Source of the DNA: Paucibacter sediminis
GTDB taxonomy: Bacteria > Pseudomonadota > Gammaproteobacteria > Burkholderiales > Burkholderiaceae_C
Direction of reading: 5' to 3'
Assembly: GCF_030254645.1 (NCBI RefSeq)
Contig: NZ_CP116346.1
Location: forward strand, 5,187,001 to 5,251,000
DNA length: 64,000 nt
This document shows positions 54,926-63,662 of the stretch, piece by piece. Within the stretch, counting starts at the first letter, position 1; each line of letters starts with the position of its first letter. The notes beneath the pieces were generated by a model. That model saw only the letters and a list, made by a program, of their open reading frames with translations, was not told the origin of the DNA and did no database searches. Both the position numbers and the translations under genes were made by a program.

Positions 54926-55291
54926 TCAGTACTTGCCGGCGCGGATCGGCAATGTCACTGGGTGCAAGCGGTTAGCGTCGATGCATTTGTCGGCATGATC
55001 TTGCCAAACTTCGGAACGGAAGCGATCCAGCTGGTCTAGCTGCTGGGCGTATGGCAGCGCAGCACATTCCGTGATGAGTGCGGTACGTTGATCCTTGGAG
55101 TCAGCTCAGATCTGTACGGCACGCTCGCTGTCTTGGGGAAAGGTGATGTTCAACCTTTCGCTCCAGCGGACGGCTTCGCCGCTCGCTGAGCTTGTACGTT
55201 GAAGGACAGCTTTCCGACGCTCCAGTTCCAGTAGGCGACAGACTGCTATGGGTCGATTGCGTACATACAGCGAACCAGGGCGAGCACCAGT
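54926..55291 (-). pseudogene. Hidden protein remnant with one in-frame stop
   Basis: One minus-strand frame reads coherently for about 120 codons with a single internal TGA (55106-55108). The first 61 codons include RPIAVCRLLELERRKAVLQR, GEAVRWSERLNITFPQDSER and AVQI; after the stop come 59 codons beginning ADSKDQRTALITECAALPYA, then QQLDQLDRFRSEVWQDHADK and CIDANRLHPVTLPIRAGKY, ending at a second TGA (54926-54928). The composition is protein-like (amphipathic helices, few repeats) while no ATG start exists. The family is not recognised. It lies 114 bp upstream of the broken ATPase, in the same direction, so it may be a decayed operon partner. Confidence 0.5.
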
Positions 55292-55357
55292 CTAGAGCAC
55301 AGGCCGCTCGCCCCTCCCGCTCACTCAAGCCATCAGCCCCCCGCGCTCACCCGCCCC

Positions 55358-57280
55358 TCAAGGCTTGATCAGCTGCCCCGTCGCCCAGGGCCCGGTCACG
55401 CCGTCGATCTCGCAGTCCCACAGCGCCTGCACGTCCAGCGCGTCGCGCACGCCCTCGGCATAGACCTTGAGCGTGAGGCTGCGCAGCATGATGACCATGC
55501 CGCGCACAAAGGCGGCGCGCGCCGCGTCGCCCGAGACGCCGCTGACCACCGAGCTGTCCAGCTTCACATAGTCGAGCCCGGCCTGGTAGAGCCGCTCCAC
55601 CTGGGCCAGGCCGGCGCCGGCATGCTCCAGGCCCAGCCGCACGCCCAGCGGGCGCAGCTGCCGGCCCAGCTCGTGCAGCAGGTCGAAATGCTGCGTCGCG
55701 GCCGATTCGGCCAGCTCCAGGCCGAGGCGGCGCGCGGCCTGCGGCGCGTGGAACACCAGCTCGCGCACGCGCGCCACAAAGCCGCCGTCCAGCAGCGAGG
55801 CCGGCGCCACGTTGACACAGCGCCATTGCTCGTCATGGCCGTTCGCCTCCAGCGCCAGCGCAATCGCGCACAGGTCGACCTCGGCGGTGAGGCGGTTGCG
55901 CACCGCCAGCGGCAGCCAGCGCGCCGCGTTCTCGAACTCGGCCTGCTCGTCCAGGCGCAGCTGCAGCGGGCATTCCAGGTGCACCAGGCGGCGCTCGCGG
56001 TCGATCACCGGGAACTCCAGCAAGCGCGCGCGGCGCGCCTGCAGCGCCTCGCTGATCTGCAAACGCCAGGCGCGCTCGCCCTGCAGATAGCGCTCGTGCT
56101 CGGGCGTGACAAGGGCCTGCACCACCACGCCGGTGCCGGCCTCGGCGCGCGCCAGCGCCACGTCGGCCTGGGCAAACCAATGGCTGGCGGCGCGCTCGCG
56201 CGGCAGCTCGATGGCACCCAGCGCGACCTGGATGCCGGGCCCGAAGGCGGGCAGGCTGGCGCGCAAGGCCTCGGCCAGGGCCTCGGCGGTCTCGGCGGCG
56301 ACGCGCGGGGCCGGCAGCCAGAGCGCGAAGTCCGCGCCGTTCAGGCGGCCGGCCAGGCAGCCATGCACGCGCTCGGGGTAGACCTGGATCGCGCGCGCCA
56401 TCGCCAGCAGCACCTGGTCGGTGGCGACATGGCCCAGGCTCTGGTTCAGGCCCGCCAGATCGCGCAGCCGCAGCAGCACCAGGCCGGCATGGCTGGGGCC
56501 CTCGTCGCGTGCCAGCGCCGATTCCAGCTCGGCGAGGAAATGCTTGCGGTGGCTCATGCCGGTGAGCGCGTCGCAATGCGCCTGCTGGCGCAGCACCTGG
56601 AGCTGCTCGGCCTGGGCCTCGAACATGCTCTTCACGCGCATCACCATGCTGTTCATCGCGCCGGTCAGGCGCTGCAGCTCGGGTACCTTGGATTCGTCGA
56701 CCGTGCTGAACTCGCCGCGCACCACCGCATTGGCCTGCGCCACCGCGTTATCCAGCGGCTTGCGGATGCGGCGCAGCACCGCCAGCGCGGCCAGCCCCGC
56801 CAGGCTGCCCAGCGCCAGCAGCAGCAGGGCGCTGCGCAGGGTGCTGCTCCACAGCGCGTCATGCGCATAGGCGGACTGGCTCCGCACCTCCACCGAGCCC
56901 GCCGCGTTCCAGCCGTTCGACACCTTGGCCACGCCGGCCTGGGTCTGGATCGGCGTCAGGCCGCGGAACCAGCCGGGCGCCTTGGACACCAGCGGCGGCG
57001 CATGGCGCTCGAAGGCGACGCTGCCGTCATTGCGCTTCCACACCACGCTCTCGTAGGCGCCGGTGTCGAACTGGGCCGAGATCAGCAGCGACATCAGCTC
57101 GGCATCGCCGCCCTGCTGCGACATCGCCAGCGCCAGCGCGGTGGCGTTGTCGCTGTTCTTGAGCTGCAGCTGGGTCTGCATCAGCTGGCGCAGCGAACCG
57201 GTGGACACCGCCACGCTGCCCAGCAGCGACAACAGCACCACGCTCAGCACCAGGAGCCAGATTTGACGTATCAGCGACAT
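55358..57280 (-). CDS. lapD: LapD-like cyclic di-GMP receptor (degenerate GGDEF-EAL)
   Basis: A 640-residue inner-membrane receptor. MSLIRQIWLLVLSVVLLSLLGSVAV (first helix) is the classic LapD start; ATG 57280 is 10 bp after AGGAG, while the ATG at 57289 is too close to it. A periplasmic output domain, a second helix near 150-170, HAMP, and then GGDEF and EAL domains follow. Both domains are degenerate: RLNGADFALWLP for GG[DE]EF and HLECPLQLRL for EALL. It therefore senses c-di-GMP rather than making or degrading it, and inhibits LapG. The lapG gene is just upstream. Confidence 0.88.
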   Translation of the reverse strand: MSLIRQIWLLVLSVVLLSLLGSVAVSTGSLRQLMQTQLQLKNSDNATALALAMSQQGGDAELMSLLISAQFDTGAYESVVWKRNDGSVAFERHAPPLVSKAPGWFRGLTPIQTQAGVAKVSNGWNAAGSVEVRSQSAYAHDALWSSTLRSALLLLALGSLAGLAALAVLRRIRKPLDNAVAQANAVVRGEFSTVDESKVPELQRLTGAMNSMVMRVKSMFEAQAEQLQVLRQQAHCDALTGMSHRKHFLAELESALARDEGPSHAGLVLLRLRDLAGLNQSLGHVATDQVLLAMARAIQVYPERVHGCLAGRLNGADFALWLPAPRVAAETAEALAEALRASLPAFGPGIQVALGAIELPRERAASHWFAQADVALARAEAGTGVVVQALVTPEHERYLQGERAWRLQISEALQARRARLLEFPVIDRERRLVHLECPLQLRLDEQAEFENAARWLPLAVRNRLTAEVDLCAIALALEANGHDEQWRCVNVAPASLLDGGFVARVRELVFHAPQAARRLGLELAESAATQHFDLLHELGRQLRPLGVRLGLEHAGAGLAQVERLYQAGLDYVKLDSSVVSGVSGDAARAAFVRGMVIMLRSLTLKVYAEGVRDALDVQALWDCEIDGVTGPWATGQLIKP

Positions 57281-57311
57281 GGGCTGCATTCTCCTCGTTG
57301 CATCGTTCGCA

Positions 57312-57974
57312 TCAGAATCCCTCCGCCTTCACCTTGGCCAGCAAGTCGCGCCATTGCGACAGCCGCGCCAGCGGGTTGCCGGCGCTGGCGCTGCCCACGC
57401 CCTGCCACAGGCCCTCGCTGTTGAAGCTGAACACCGGCTGCAGATCGCCGCGCGCCGAGGCCGGGCGCAGCTCGGGCACCAGGTTGTCCAGGATCAGGGG
57501 CTCGGCCTGCGGCTGCGCATAGTAGGCCAACACCATATGCGCCTGGCTGCGCCCGCGGAACTGGGCGCGCACATAGACCATGCGCAGCTTGGCCTCGGGC
57601 ACGCCGGCGGCCACCAGACTGAAGTACTTGGCGATCGAGTAGTCCTCGCAATCGCCCTGGCCTTTTTCCAGCGTCTCGAGCGGGCTGGCCCAGTAGTCCG
57701 CCTGGCCCCAGACCTCGATATCGTCGCGGAAGGCGATGCGCTGGTTGAAGAACTGGTTCAGCGCCTGCAGGCGCTGCTCCTCGTCCTGCGTGCTGACGCG
57801 CTCCACCAGCTGCTGCAAGGCCTTGGCCGCCACCAGGGTGCGCGGGCTGCGGTGCGCGGCGGCGTCCAGAAAGCTCGGCACGTCCCAGGCCCGGCCGCCG
57901 CCCGCCCAGCCCAGCAGCAGGGCCAGGCCGATGCCGGCGCGCAGCTGCTGGAAAAAAAGGCGTGGACCGGACAT
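57312..57974 (-). CDS. lapG: LapG-like periplasmic cysteine protease
   Basis: A 220-residue transglutaminase-like cysteine proteinase (DUF920). The catalytic triad is Cys 109 (GDCEDYSIAKY), His 146 (AHMVLAYY) and Asp 163 (LILDNL). The spacings (37 and 54 residues) equal those of Pseudomonas fluorescens LapG (C135, H172, D189). Acidic residues flanking Cys 109 match the Ca2+ site. ATG 57974 gives a signal-peptide-like N-terminus (LRAGIGLALLLGWAGGGRAW). It cleaves a large surface adhesin when LapD does not hold it. The adhesin is not in the window. Confidence 0.9.
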   Translation of the reverse strand: MSGPRLFFQQLRAGIGLALLLGWAGGGRAWDVPSFLDAAAHRSPRTLVAAKALQQLVERVSTQDEEQRLQALNQFFNQRIAFRDDIEVWGQADYWASPLETLEKGQGDCEDYSIAKYFSLVAAGVPEAKLRMVYVRAQFRGRSQAHMVLAYYAQPQAEPLILDNLVPELRPASARGDLQPVFSFNSEGLWQGVGSASAGNPLARLSQWRDLLAKVKAEGF

Positions 57975-58140
57975 CGGGGCATCGGGGCATTGGCAGGGGC
58001 TTGCGGCACTGTACAGGCTGGGTCGGAGCGCGCCGCCGACGCGCCGCGCGCGGCCCCCGGTTTCGGGCAATTTGCCGCAGTCGCCGGCCGGGCCGCGGCG
58101 CAGGGGCACGCCATAATCCGCCCGACCCTCCAAGACCGCC

Positions 58141-59004
58141 ATGAAATCCCAAGCAGTACGCCAAGAGCTGGATCAGGCCCGCGCCACCGGCCCGCTCAAG
58201 CAGATCAAGATCCCGCCCTGCCCCGAGCTGCTGACGCGTCTGCGCGAAGCCATGGCCCAGGCCCAGCCCGATCTCACCGAGGTCGCACGCATCGCCGCCA
58301 GCGATGTGGCCATGTCGGCCACCCTGCTGCGCCAGGCCAACAGCCCGCTGCACCTGGCCGACGGCATGCCCTGCGGCACCGTGGGCCAGGCGATGACGCG
58401 GCTGGGGCTGGACGAGACCGCGGCGGTGATGACGGGCTTTCTGCTCAAGCACAGCATCCCGGTCAACAGCCCGCAGCTGGCGCGCTTCTGGGAGCGCTCC
58501 ACCAAGCGGGCGCTGGCGATGGCCTTCATCGCGCGCCAGCTGCCGGGGCTCTCGCCCGACCTGGCCCATACCTACGGCCTGTTCTGCCATGTCGGCATGC
58601 CGGTGCTGCTGCAGAGTGTGCGCGGCTATGGCGCCACCATGGTGGAGGCGGCGGCGCGCATCGACCGCCCCTATATCGCCACCGAGAACGCCAACCACCG
58701 CACCGACCACGCGGTGGTGGGCGCGCTGGTGGCGCGGGTCTGGAACCTGCCGGCCGCGCTGATGACCGCGATCCGCCTGCACCACGACCTGCGCTCGCTG
58801 GGCGACGCCGGCATCGAGCCCGAGATCCATACCCTGGTGGCCGCCGGCCTGATCGCCGAGCACCTGATGCGCCTGCACGAGGTGCTGCCCGAGGATGCCG
58901 ACTGGGCCGACCACCATGGCGCGGCGATGGCCTGGCTGCACATCGGGCCGGACGACGTCGATCAATGGGACGAGGCGCTCCGGCCCATCCTCGACGAGGC
59001 CTGA
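58141..59004 (+). CDS. HDOD-domain protein
   Basis: A 287-residue HDOD (HD-related output domain) protein. The HDOD block is DLTEVARIAASDVAMSATLLRQANSPLHLADGMPCGTVGQAMTRLGLDETAAVM, with YGLFCHVGMPVLLQS and ENANHRTDHAVVGALVARVWNLP later. The HD metal-binding pair is not conserved, as is usual for HDOD. Such proteins act in c-di-GMP or stress signalling. Its location next to lapDG is consistent with that, but no direct link is visible. It is divergent from lapG. Confidence 0.88.
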   Translation: MKSQAVRQELDQARATGPLKQIKIPPCPELLTRLREAMAQAQPDLTEVARIAASDVAMSATLLRQANSPLHLADGMPCGTVGQAMTRLGLDETAAVMTGFLLKHSIPVNSPQLARFWERSTKRALAMAFIARQLPGLSPDLAHTYGLFCHVGMPVLLQSVRGYGATMVEAAARIDRPYIATENANHRTDHAVVGALVARVWNLPAALMTAIRLHHDLRSLGDAGIEPEIHTLVAAGLIAEHLMRLHEVLPEDADWADHHGAAMAWLHIGPDDVDQWDEALRPILDEA

Positions 59005-59067
59005 AGCCCTCGTTCTTGCCCCAGGTCATGTGCGGCGGCGGCGCGGCTCGCTAGCATCGCCGCCAGC

Positions 59068-61251
59068 ATGACGAACACCGCACCGACGATCCTGGCCCGC
59101 GCGCGCGCCGAGCAGCGCCACACCCTGACCGAGGCCGAGGGCCTGCAGATCCTGGCCGAGGCCGGCGTGCGCGTGCCGCAGCAGGTGCTGCTGGACGGGC
59201 CCGCGGCGCTGCGCGCCGAACACCTGCCGCCCGGCACCAAGGTGGTGGTCAAGGTGGTGGCGCACGACATCCTGCACAAGACCGAGCTGGGCGGCGTGAA
59301 GATCGTCGACAACCGCCTGGAGGCCGTGGCCGAGGTGCTGGCCGACATGCATGCGCGGCTGGCCCCGCATTACGCGGTGAGCGGCTACAGCCTCAACGAA
59401 TGCATCGAGTACGAGCGCGCCTTCGGCCATGAGTTTCTGGTCGGGCTGCGCTGGACCGAGGATTTCGGCGCCACCCTGAGCCTGGCCTGCGGCGGCGTGG
59501 CGGCCGAGTACCTGGCCGGCCAGCTCAGGCCGGGCCGCGAGCTCTCGGTGTTCTCGCCCGAACTGACGGCCGAGTTCGACCTTGCCAGCAATGCGGTGGC
59601 GCAATTCGCCACTCAACCCTGGCGCCAGCAGCCCGCCCTGCTACCCGAGGCCAGCCTGCGTGCGCTGCTGGACAAGCTGCTGACGCTGGCGCGGCAGCGC
59701 ATGCCGGCCGAGCTGATCGAGATCGAGATCAACCCGCTGGTGATCTCGAGAGCCGGCGAACTGATCGCGCTGGACAGCGTGGTGCGCCTGCCCGAGCGCC
59801 CCTACCTGACCGAGCCGCCGCAGCGCCCGCTGCACAAGCTGGCAAAGCTGCTGGCGCCCGCCAGCATGGCCGTCATGGGCGTGTCCGAGAAAGGCGGCCC
59901 GGGCCGCACCATCCTGCAAAACATCCTCGCCCAGGGCTTCGACCCCGCGGCGCTCACCGTCATCAAGCCGGGCCTGGCGACGCTGGACGGTGTGGCCTGC
60001 GTGGCCGATGTGAGCGCCCTGCCCGCACCGGTGGACCTGCTGGTGCTGATCGTGCCGGCGGCCCAGGTGCCCGCGGTGCTGGGCGAGGTGATCACGCAGG
60101 GCAAGGCGCAGGCGGTGATCGTGATCCCCGGCGGGCTGGAGGAAAAGGCCGGCACCGAGCAGCTGGTGGCGCGCATGCAGCAGGCGCTGCTGGCGGCGCG
60201 CGCCTCCCCCGACCAGGGCCCGCTGATCAACGGCGGCAACTGCCTGGGCGTGCGCTCGCTGCCGGGCCGCTACAACACCCTCTTCATCCCCGGCGAGAAG
60301 CTGCCCTTCTCGGCCGGGCCGGAGTCGCCGCTGGCCCTCATCAGCCAGAGCGGCGCCTTCGCCATCACCCGGCTCAACCAGTTCCACCATGTCAACCCGC
60401 GCTACTGCATCACGCTGGGCAACCAGAGCGATCTGACGGTGGGCGACTACCTCAGCCAGCTGCAGCACGACCCGGCGATCGAGGTCTTTGCCGTCTATGT
60501 GGAGGGCTTCAAGGAGCTCGACGGGTTGAAGTTCCTGCGCGCCGCCCGCGCCATCACCGCCAGCGGCCGCAAGGTCATCCTCTACCGCGCCGGCCGCACC
60601 CAGGAGGGTGCGCAGGCCAGCAGCAGCCATACCGCCTCGATCGCCGGCAATGCGGCGGTGACGCGCGAGCTGGCGCGCGGCTGCGGCGTCATGCTGGCCG
60701 AGACCATCACCGATTTCGAGGCGCTGATCGGCCTGCATCTGGCGCTGGGCCGGCGCGCGCTGCGCGGCCGGCGCCTGGCGGCGGTCAGCAATGCCGGCTT
60801 TGAATGCGTGTCGATGGCCGACAACCTCGGCCCCTTCCAGCTGGCGCACTTCAGCGCGGCCACCGAGGCGCGCCTGAAGCAGGTGTTCGCCAGCGAGCGC
60901 CTCACCGAGCTGGTGGACGTGGGCAACCCGCTGGACCTCACCCCGATGTGCGGCGACGCCGGCTACGAGGCGGTGATCGCCGCCGTGCTGGCCGACCCCG
61001 GCGTGGACCTGGCCCTGGTGGGCGTGGTGCCGCTCACGCCTGCGCTCAAGACCCTGGGCGCAGCGGCGCTGGAGCCCGACGCCATCGCGGCGCGCTGGAT
61101 CCGCCTGTTGCAGGGTCAGCCCAAGCCCTGCATCGCGGTGATCGACGGCGGCTCCATCTACGACGAGCTGGCGCGCTTGCTGGAGACCGGCGGCGTGCCC
61201 ACCTTCCGGCGCGCCGACCGCGCGCTGCGCGCGCTCCGGCTCAGCGTCTGA
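59068..61251 (+). CDS. Acyl/acetyl-CoA synthetase (NDP-forming), permuted beta-alpha fusion
   Basis: A 727-residue enzyme of the ACD/succinyl-CoA-ligase type (acyl-CoA + NDP + Pi <-> acid + NTP + CoA). The ATP-grasp domain is at the N-terminus (VVVKVVAHDILHKTELGGVKI, IEIEINPLVISR). The CoA-binding and ligase domains follow (MAVMGVSEKGGPGRTILQNIL, LINGGNCLGVRS, ALISQSGAFAITRL). The phospho-histidine motif is SSHTASIAG. In many homologues the order is the reverse, with CoA-binding first. The acid substrate is unknown; feruloyl- and pimeloyl-type relatives exist. Confidence 0.85.
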   Translation: MTNTAPTILARARAEQRHTLTEAEGLQILAEAGVRVPQQVLLDGPAALRAEHLPPGTKVVVKVVAHDILHKTELGGVKIVDNRLEAVAEVLADMHARLAPHYAVSGYSLNECIEYERAFGHEFLVGLRWTEDFGATLSLACGGVAAEYLAGQLRPGRELSVFSPELTAEFDLASNAVAQFATQPWRQQPALLPEASLRALLDKLLTLARQRMPAELIEIEINPLVISRAGELIALDSVVRLPERPYLTEPPQRPLHKLAKLLAPASMAVMGVSEKGGPGRTILQNILAQGFDPAALTVIKPGLATLDGVACVADVSALPAPVDLLVLIVPAAQVPAVLGEVITQGKAQAVIVIPGGLEEKAGTEQLVARMQQALLAARASPDQGPLINGGNCLGVRSLPGRYNTLFIPGEKLPFSAGPESPLALISQSGAFAITRLNQFHHVNPRYCITLGNQSDLTVGDYLSQLQHDPAIEVFAVYVEGFKELDGLKFLRAARAITASGRKVILYRAGRTQEGAQASSSHTASIAGNAAVTRELARGCGVMLAETITDFEALIGLHLALGRRALRGRRLAAVSNAGFECVSMADNLGPFQLAHFSAATEARLKQVFASERLTELVDVGNPLDLTPMCGDAGYEAVIAAVLADPGVDLALVGVVPLTPALKTLGAAALEPDAIAARWIRLLQGQPKPCIAVIDGGSIYDELARLLETGGVPTFRRADRALRALRLSV

Positions 61252-61277
61252 GCCCGGACCATGCCGCTGCGCTGACA

Positions 61278-61874
61278 ATGCGCGGCATGCAGCAGATCAA
61301 CCCCGGCTATCTCGGCCGCCGCCCGCGCTCGCCGCTATGGGCGGCGCTGTGGATGACGCCGCCCCTGCTGCTCGCGCTCTGGTGGCTGTTCGGCCCCAGC
61401 GGCGTGCCGGTGCGGATCGAGCAGCAGCGCTGGCGCCTGGTGATCGAGATCGAAACCCTGGTGGCCGAAAGCGCCTCCGGCTGGTGCGACGAGATGCCCG
61501 CCGGCGCGCGCGAAATCGGCCGGCGCCTGCTGCCCGACCCGAGCGGCCAGCGCAGCGCGCCGGCCGAGCATTGCCGCTACAGCGTGCCGGCATGGCGCGC
61601 GCTGCACAGCGCGCAGGCCGAGGGCGATGCGCCCGGCCCGCCGCATTGGCCCGTGCCGGCGCTGAACCGCCTGGCGCCCGAACAGCTGGGCGCGGAACGC
61701 GCGGGCAAGCGGCACGAGTTCTTCGAGCTGCTGCTGCGCGCCGCCGATGGCCGCGCCTGGACCTGCCGGCTGGCGCAGCCGCAGTGGCAGGCCTACCGCC
61801 AGGGCCAGCGCCTGCGCCTGCAGGTGGACCGCTTCGGCACCGCCGATTGCGGCCGCCTGCCGTCGCTCACTTGA
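61278..61874 (+). CDS. Hypothetical membrane-anchored protein
   Basis: A 198-residue protein not recognised in any family. One hydrophobic helix at about 20-40 (PLWAALWMTPPLLLALWWLFG) is followed by a periplasmic part with three or four cysteines (WCDEMP, HCRYSV, WTCRL, DCGRLPS) that may form disulphides. It starts at ATG 61278 (a second ATG is at 61287). The last eight bases overlap the 3' end of the convergent LytTR gene. It lies 26 bp after the acyl-CoA synthetase and may be cotranscribed with it. Confidence 0.65.
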   Translation: MRGMQQINPGYLGRRPRSPLWAALWMTPPLLLALWWLFGPSGVPVRIEQQRWRLVIEIETLVAESASGWCDEMPAGAREIGRRLLPDPSGQRSAPAEHCRYSVPAWRALHSAQAEGDAPGPPHWPVPALNRLAPEQLGAERAGKRHEFFELLLRAADGRAWTCRLAQPQWQAYRQGQRLRLQVDRFGTADCGRLPSLT

Positions 61875-62607
61875 GCAGCGGCCTGATGCGCTCGTAGCCG
61901 GCGCGGCTCACCGGCACCTTGCGGCCGCCGCGCAGCACCGCCAGCAGCTGGTCCTTGCCCTGGCGCTCCAGCTGCAGCAGCTGGTCCAGATTGATCAGCC
62001 AGGAGCGGTGCACGCGCACGAAGCGAAGGGGGTCCAGGCCGGCCTCGAACTCGGCCAGGGTCTGCGTCTTCAGCAGGCTGCGCTCGGGCGTGTGGATGCA
62101 CACATAGTCGTCCTGCGCCTCCACGCACAGCACCTGCTCGGGGCTCAGCACATGCAGCTGCTGGCGGTCGCGCACCAGGATGCGCTGCGGGTTGCCGGCG
62201 GCCACCAGCTGCTGCAGGCCCGGCGTGGCGAGCGGCAGCAGCTTGCGCGCCTGCGCCAGCGCGCGGTCGAAGCGCGCCTGCGAAAAGGGCTTGAGCAGAT
62301 AGTCCACCGCATGCAGCTCGAAGGCGCGCAGCGCATGCGCCTCATGCGCGGTGGTGAAGATCACGCCATGCTCGCGGCCGCTTAAGCCCAGCACCTCCAG
62401 GCCGCTGAGGCCCGGCATCTGGATGTCCAGGAACAGCAGATCGGGCGCCAGCGCCTCGATGGCGGCCAGCGCCGCCTCGCCATCGGCACATTCGCCGACG
62501 ATCTCGATCTCGGGGTGGGCCTTCAGGAACTCGCGCAGCAAGCGCCGCGCCAGCGCCTCGTCGTCCACCAGCAGGGCCGTCAGCCTCTTTGCATCCGGGG
62601 CACTCAT
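61867..62607 (-). CDS. LytTR-family response regulator
   Basis: A 246-residue response regulator of the AlgR/LytR class. The receiver has phospho-acceptor Asp 61 in LLFLDIQMPGLSG, with Lys in YLLKPF. The C-terminal LytTR DNA-binding domain contains VLCVEAQDDYVCIHT and FVRVHRSWLINLDQ. ATG 62607 overlaps the stop of the kinase gene (ATGA), so the two-component pair is translationally coupled. Confidence 0.92.
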   Translation of the reverse strand: MSAPDAKRLTALLVDDEALARRLLREFLKAHPEIEIVGECADGEAALAAIEALAPDLLFLDIQMPGLSGLEVLGLSGREHGVIFTTAHEAHALRAFELHAVDYLLKPFSQARFDRALAQARKLLPLATPGLQQLVAAGNPQRILVRDRQQLHVLSPEQVLCVEAQDDYVCIHTPERSLLKTQTLAEFEAGLDPLRFVRVHRSWLINLDQLLQLERQGKDQLLAVLRGGRKVPVSRAGYERIRPLLK

Positions 62608-63656
62608 GGCTCGCTTCTCCAGGGCAGGGTGATCTCGGCCACGAACTGCCCGGCCTCGCTGCGCAGACGCAAATTGGCCCGGCCGGCAAACAGGCTCAGC
62701 AGCCGCTGGCGCACATTGTGCAGCCCGGTGCCGGTGCCGAGCTCGTGGGGGCTGGCGGCGGCGGCCAGGGCAAGCGGGTTGGCGAGCGGGTTGCTCAGCT
62801 GCACGTGCAGCCAATCGCCCTGCCGCAGCGCGCGCAGGCTCAGCGTGCCGCCCTCGCTGCGCGCGGCGATGCCATGCTTGACGGCGTTCTCCACCAGCGG
62901 CTGCAGCAGCATGGGCGGCAGCAGCGCGGCGCCGGCCCCGTCGGCCAGCTCGCAGTCGAAGCGCAGGCGCTCGCCAAAGCGCACCTGCTCGATCTCCACA
63001 TAGCCGCGGCAATGAATCAGCTCCTCGTCCAGCGTGATCCAGTCGCGCTGCGTCAGCGCCAGGGTCTGGCGGAAATACTGGGCCAGCGCCAGCGTCATCC
63101 GGCGCGCCGCCGCGGCGTCGAAGCTGGTGAGCGCGCTGATCGAGTTCAGGCAATTGAAGAGGAAATGCGGATTCACCTGGTTGCGCAGCATCAGCAGCTC
63201 GGCCTCCACCGCGCGCGCCTGCGCCTGCTCGGCGCGATGCTCCGCATCGCGCAGGCCCGCCCAGGCCTGCAGGGCATCGGCGGCCAGCAGTGCCAGCAGA
63301 TAGCCGCCGCTGGCGAGCGCGAACAGGCTTGCCGCCAGCGGCGCGGCCGGCTCCAGCCAGGCCCAGGCCAGCAGCGTGCACAGCCCGCCCACCAGCAGCG
63401 CGGCCACCGCATAGCGCGCCAGCCCCTGCCAGGCGCGGCCGCGCGCCAGCGGCAGCGCGCGGCTGAGCTCCCAGGCCGAGGGCAGCAGCAGCGCATAGAA
63501 CAGCACCAGCGGCAATGTCGCACCCAGCGCCGCGGCCCAGCCCCAGCCGGCCAGCCAGACCAGAGCGCCCGCCAGCAGGCCGCCCAGCAGCGCGCAGGCG
63601 GCCAGCAGCCCCAGCAGCGCGGCCGGCCGGAGCAGCAGCAGATAGACCGAGCGCAT
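62604..63656 (-). CDS. LytS/YehU-type sensor histidine kinase
   Basis: A 350-residue membrane kinase with four hydrophobic helices in the first 130 residues. The His_kinase domain has the motif QVNPHFLFNCLNSI with His 164. The HATPase N-box LLQPLVENAVKHGIA and G-box GTGTGLHNVRQRL follow. It lacks a large sensor domain, so it probably reads the membrane state or uses the neighbouring LiaF-like protein. It couples to the LytTR regulator and lies 6 bp after the LiaF-like gene. Confidence 0.92.
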   Translation of the reverse strand: MRSVYLLLLRPAALLGLLAACALLGGLLAGALVWLAGWGWAAALGATLPLVLFYALLLPSAWELSRALPLARGRAWQGLARYAVAALLVGGLCTLLAWAWLEPAAPLAASLFALASGGYLLALLAADALQAWAGLRDAEHRAEQAQARAVEAELLMLRNQVNPHFLFNCLNSISALTSFDAAAARRMTLALAQYFRQTLALTQRDWITLDEELIHCRGYVEIEQVRFGERLRFDCELADGAGAALLPPMLLQPLVENAVKHGIAARSEGGTLSLRALRQGDWLHVQLSNPLANPLALAAAASPHELGTGTGLHNVRQRLLSLFAGRANLRLRSEAGQFVAEITLPWRSEP

Positions 63657-63662
63657 CGCCGC

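Noticed and set aside
51430-55300. Possible attC sites or gene cassettes beside the integrase remnant
   Set aside because: No pair of RYYYAAC/GTTRRRY boxes with the expected inverted repeats was found by eye, and the ATPase is oriented with the integrase, unlike a normal cassette.
55101-55328. 75-codon minus-strand open frame upstream of the broken ATPase
   Set aside because: The protein-like signal lies in a different frame of the same strand; this one ends on the stop at 55101-55103 and has a poor start.
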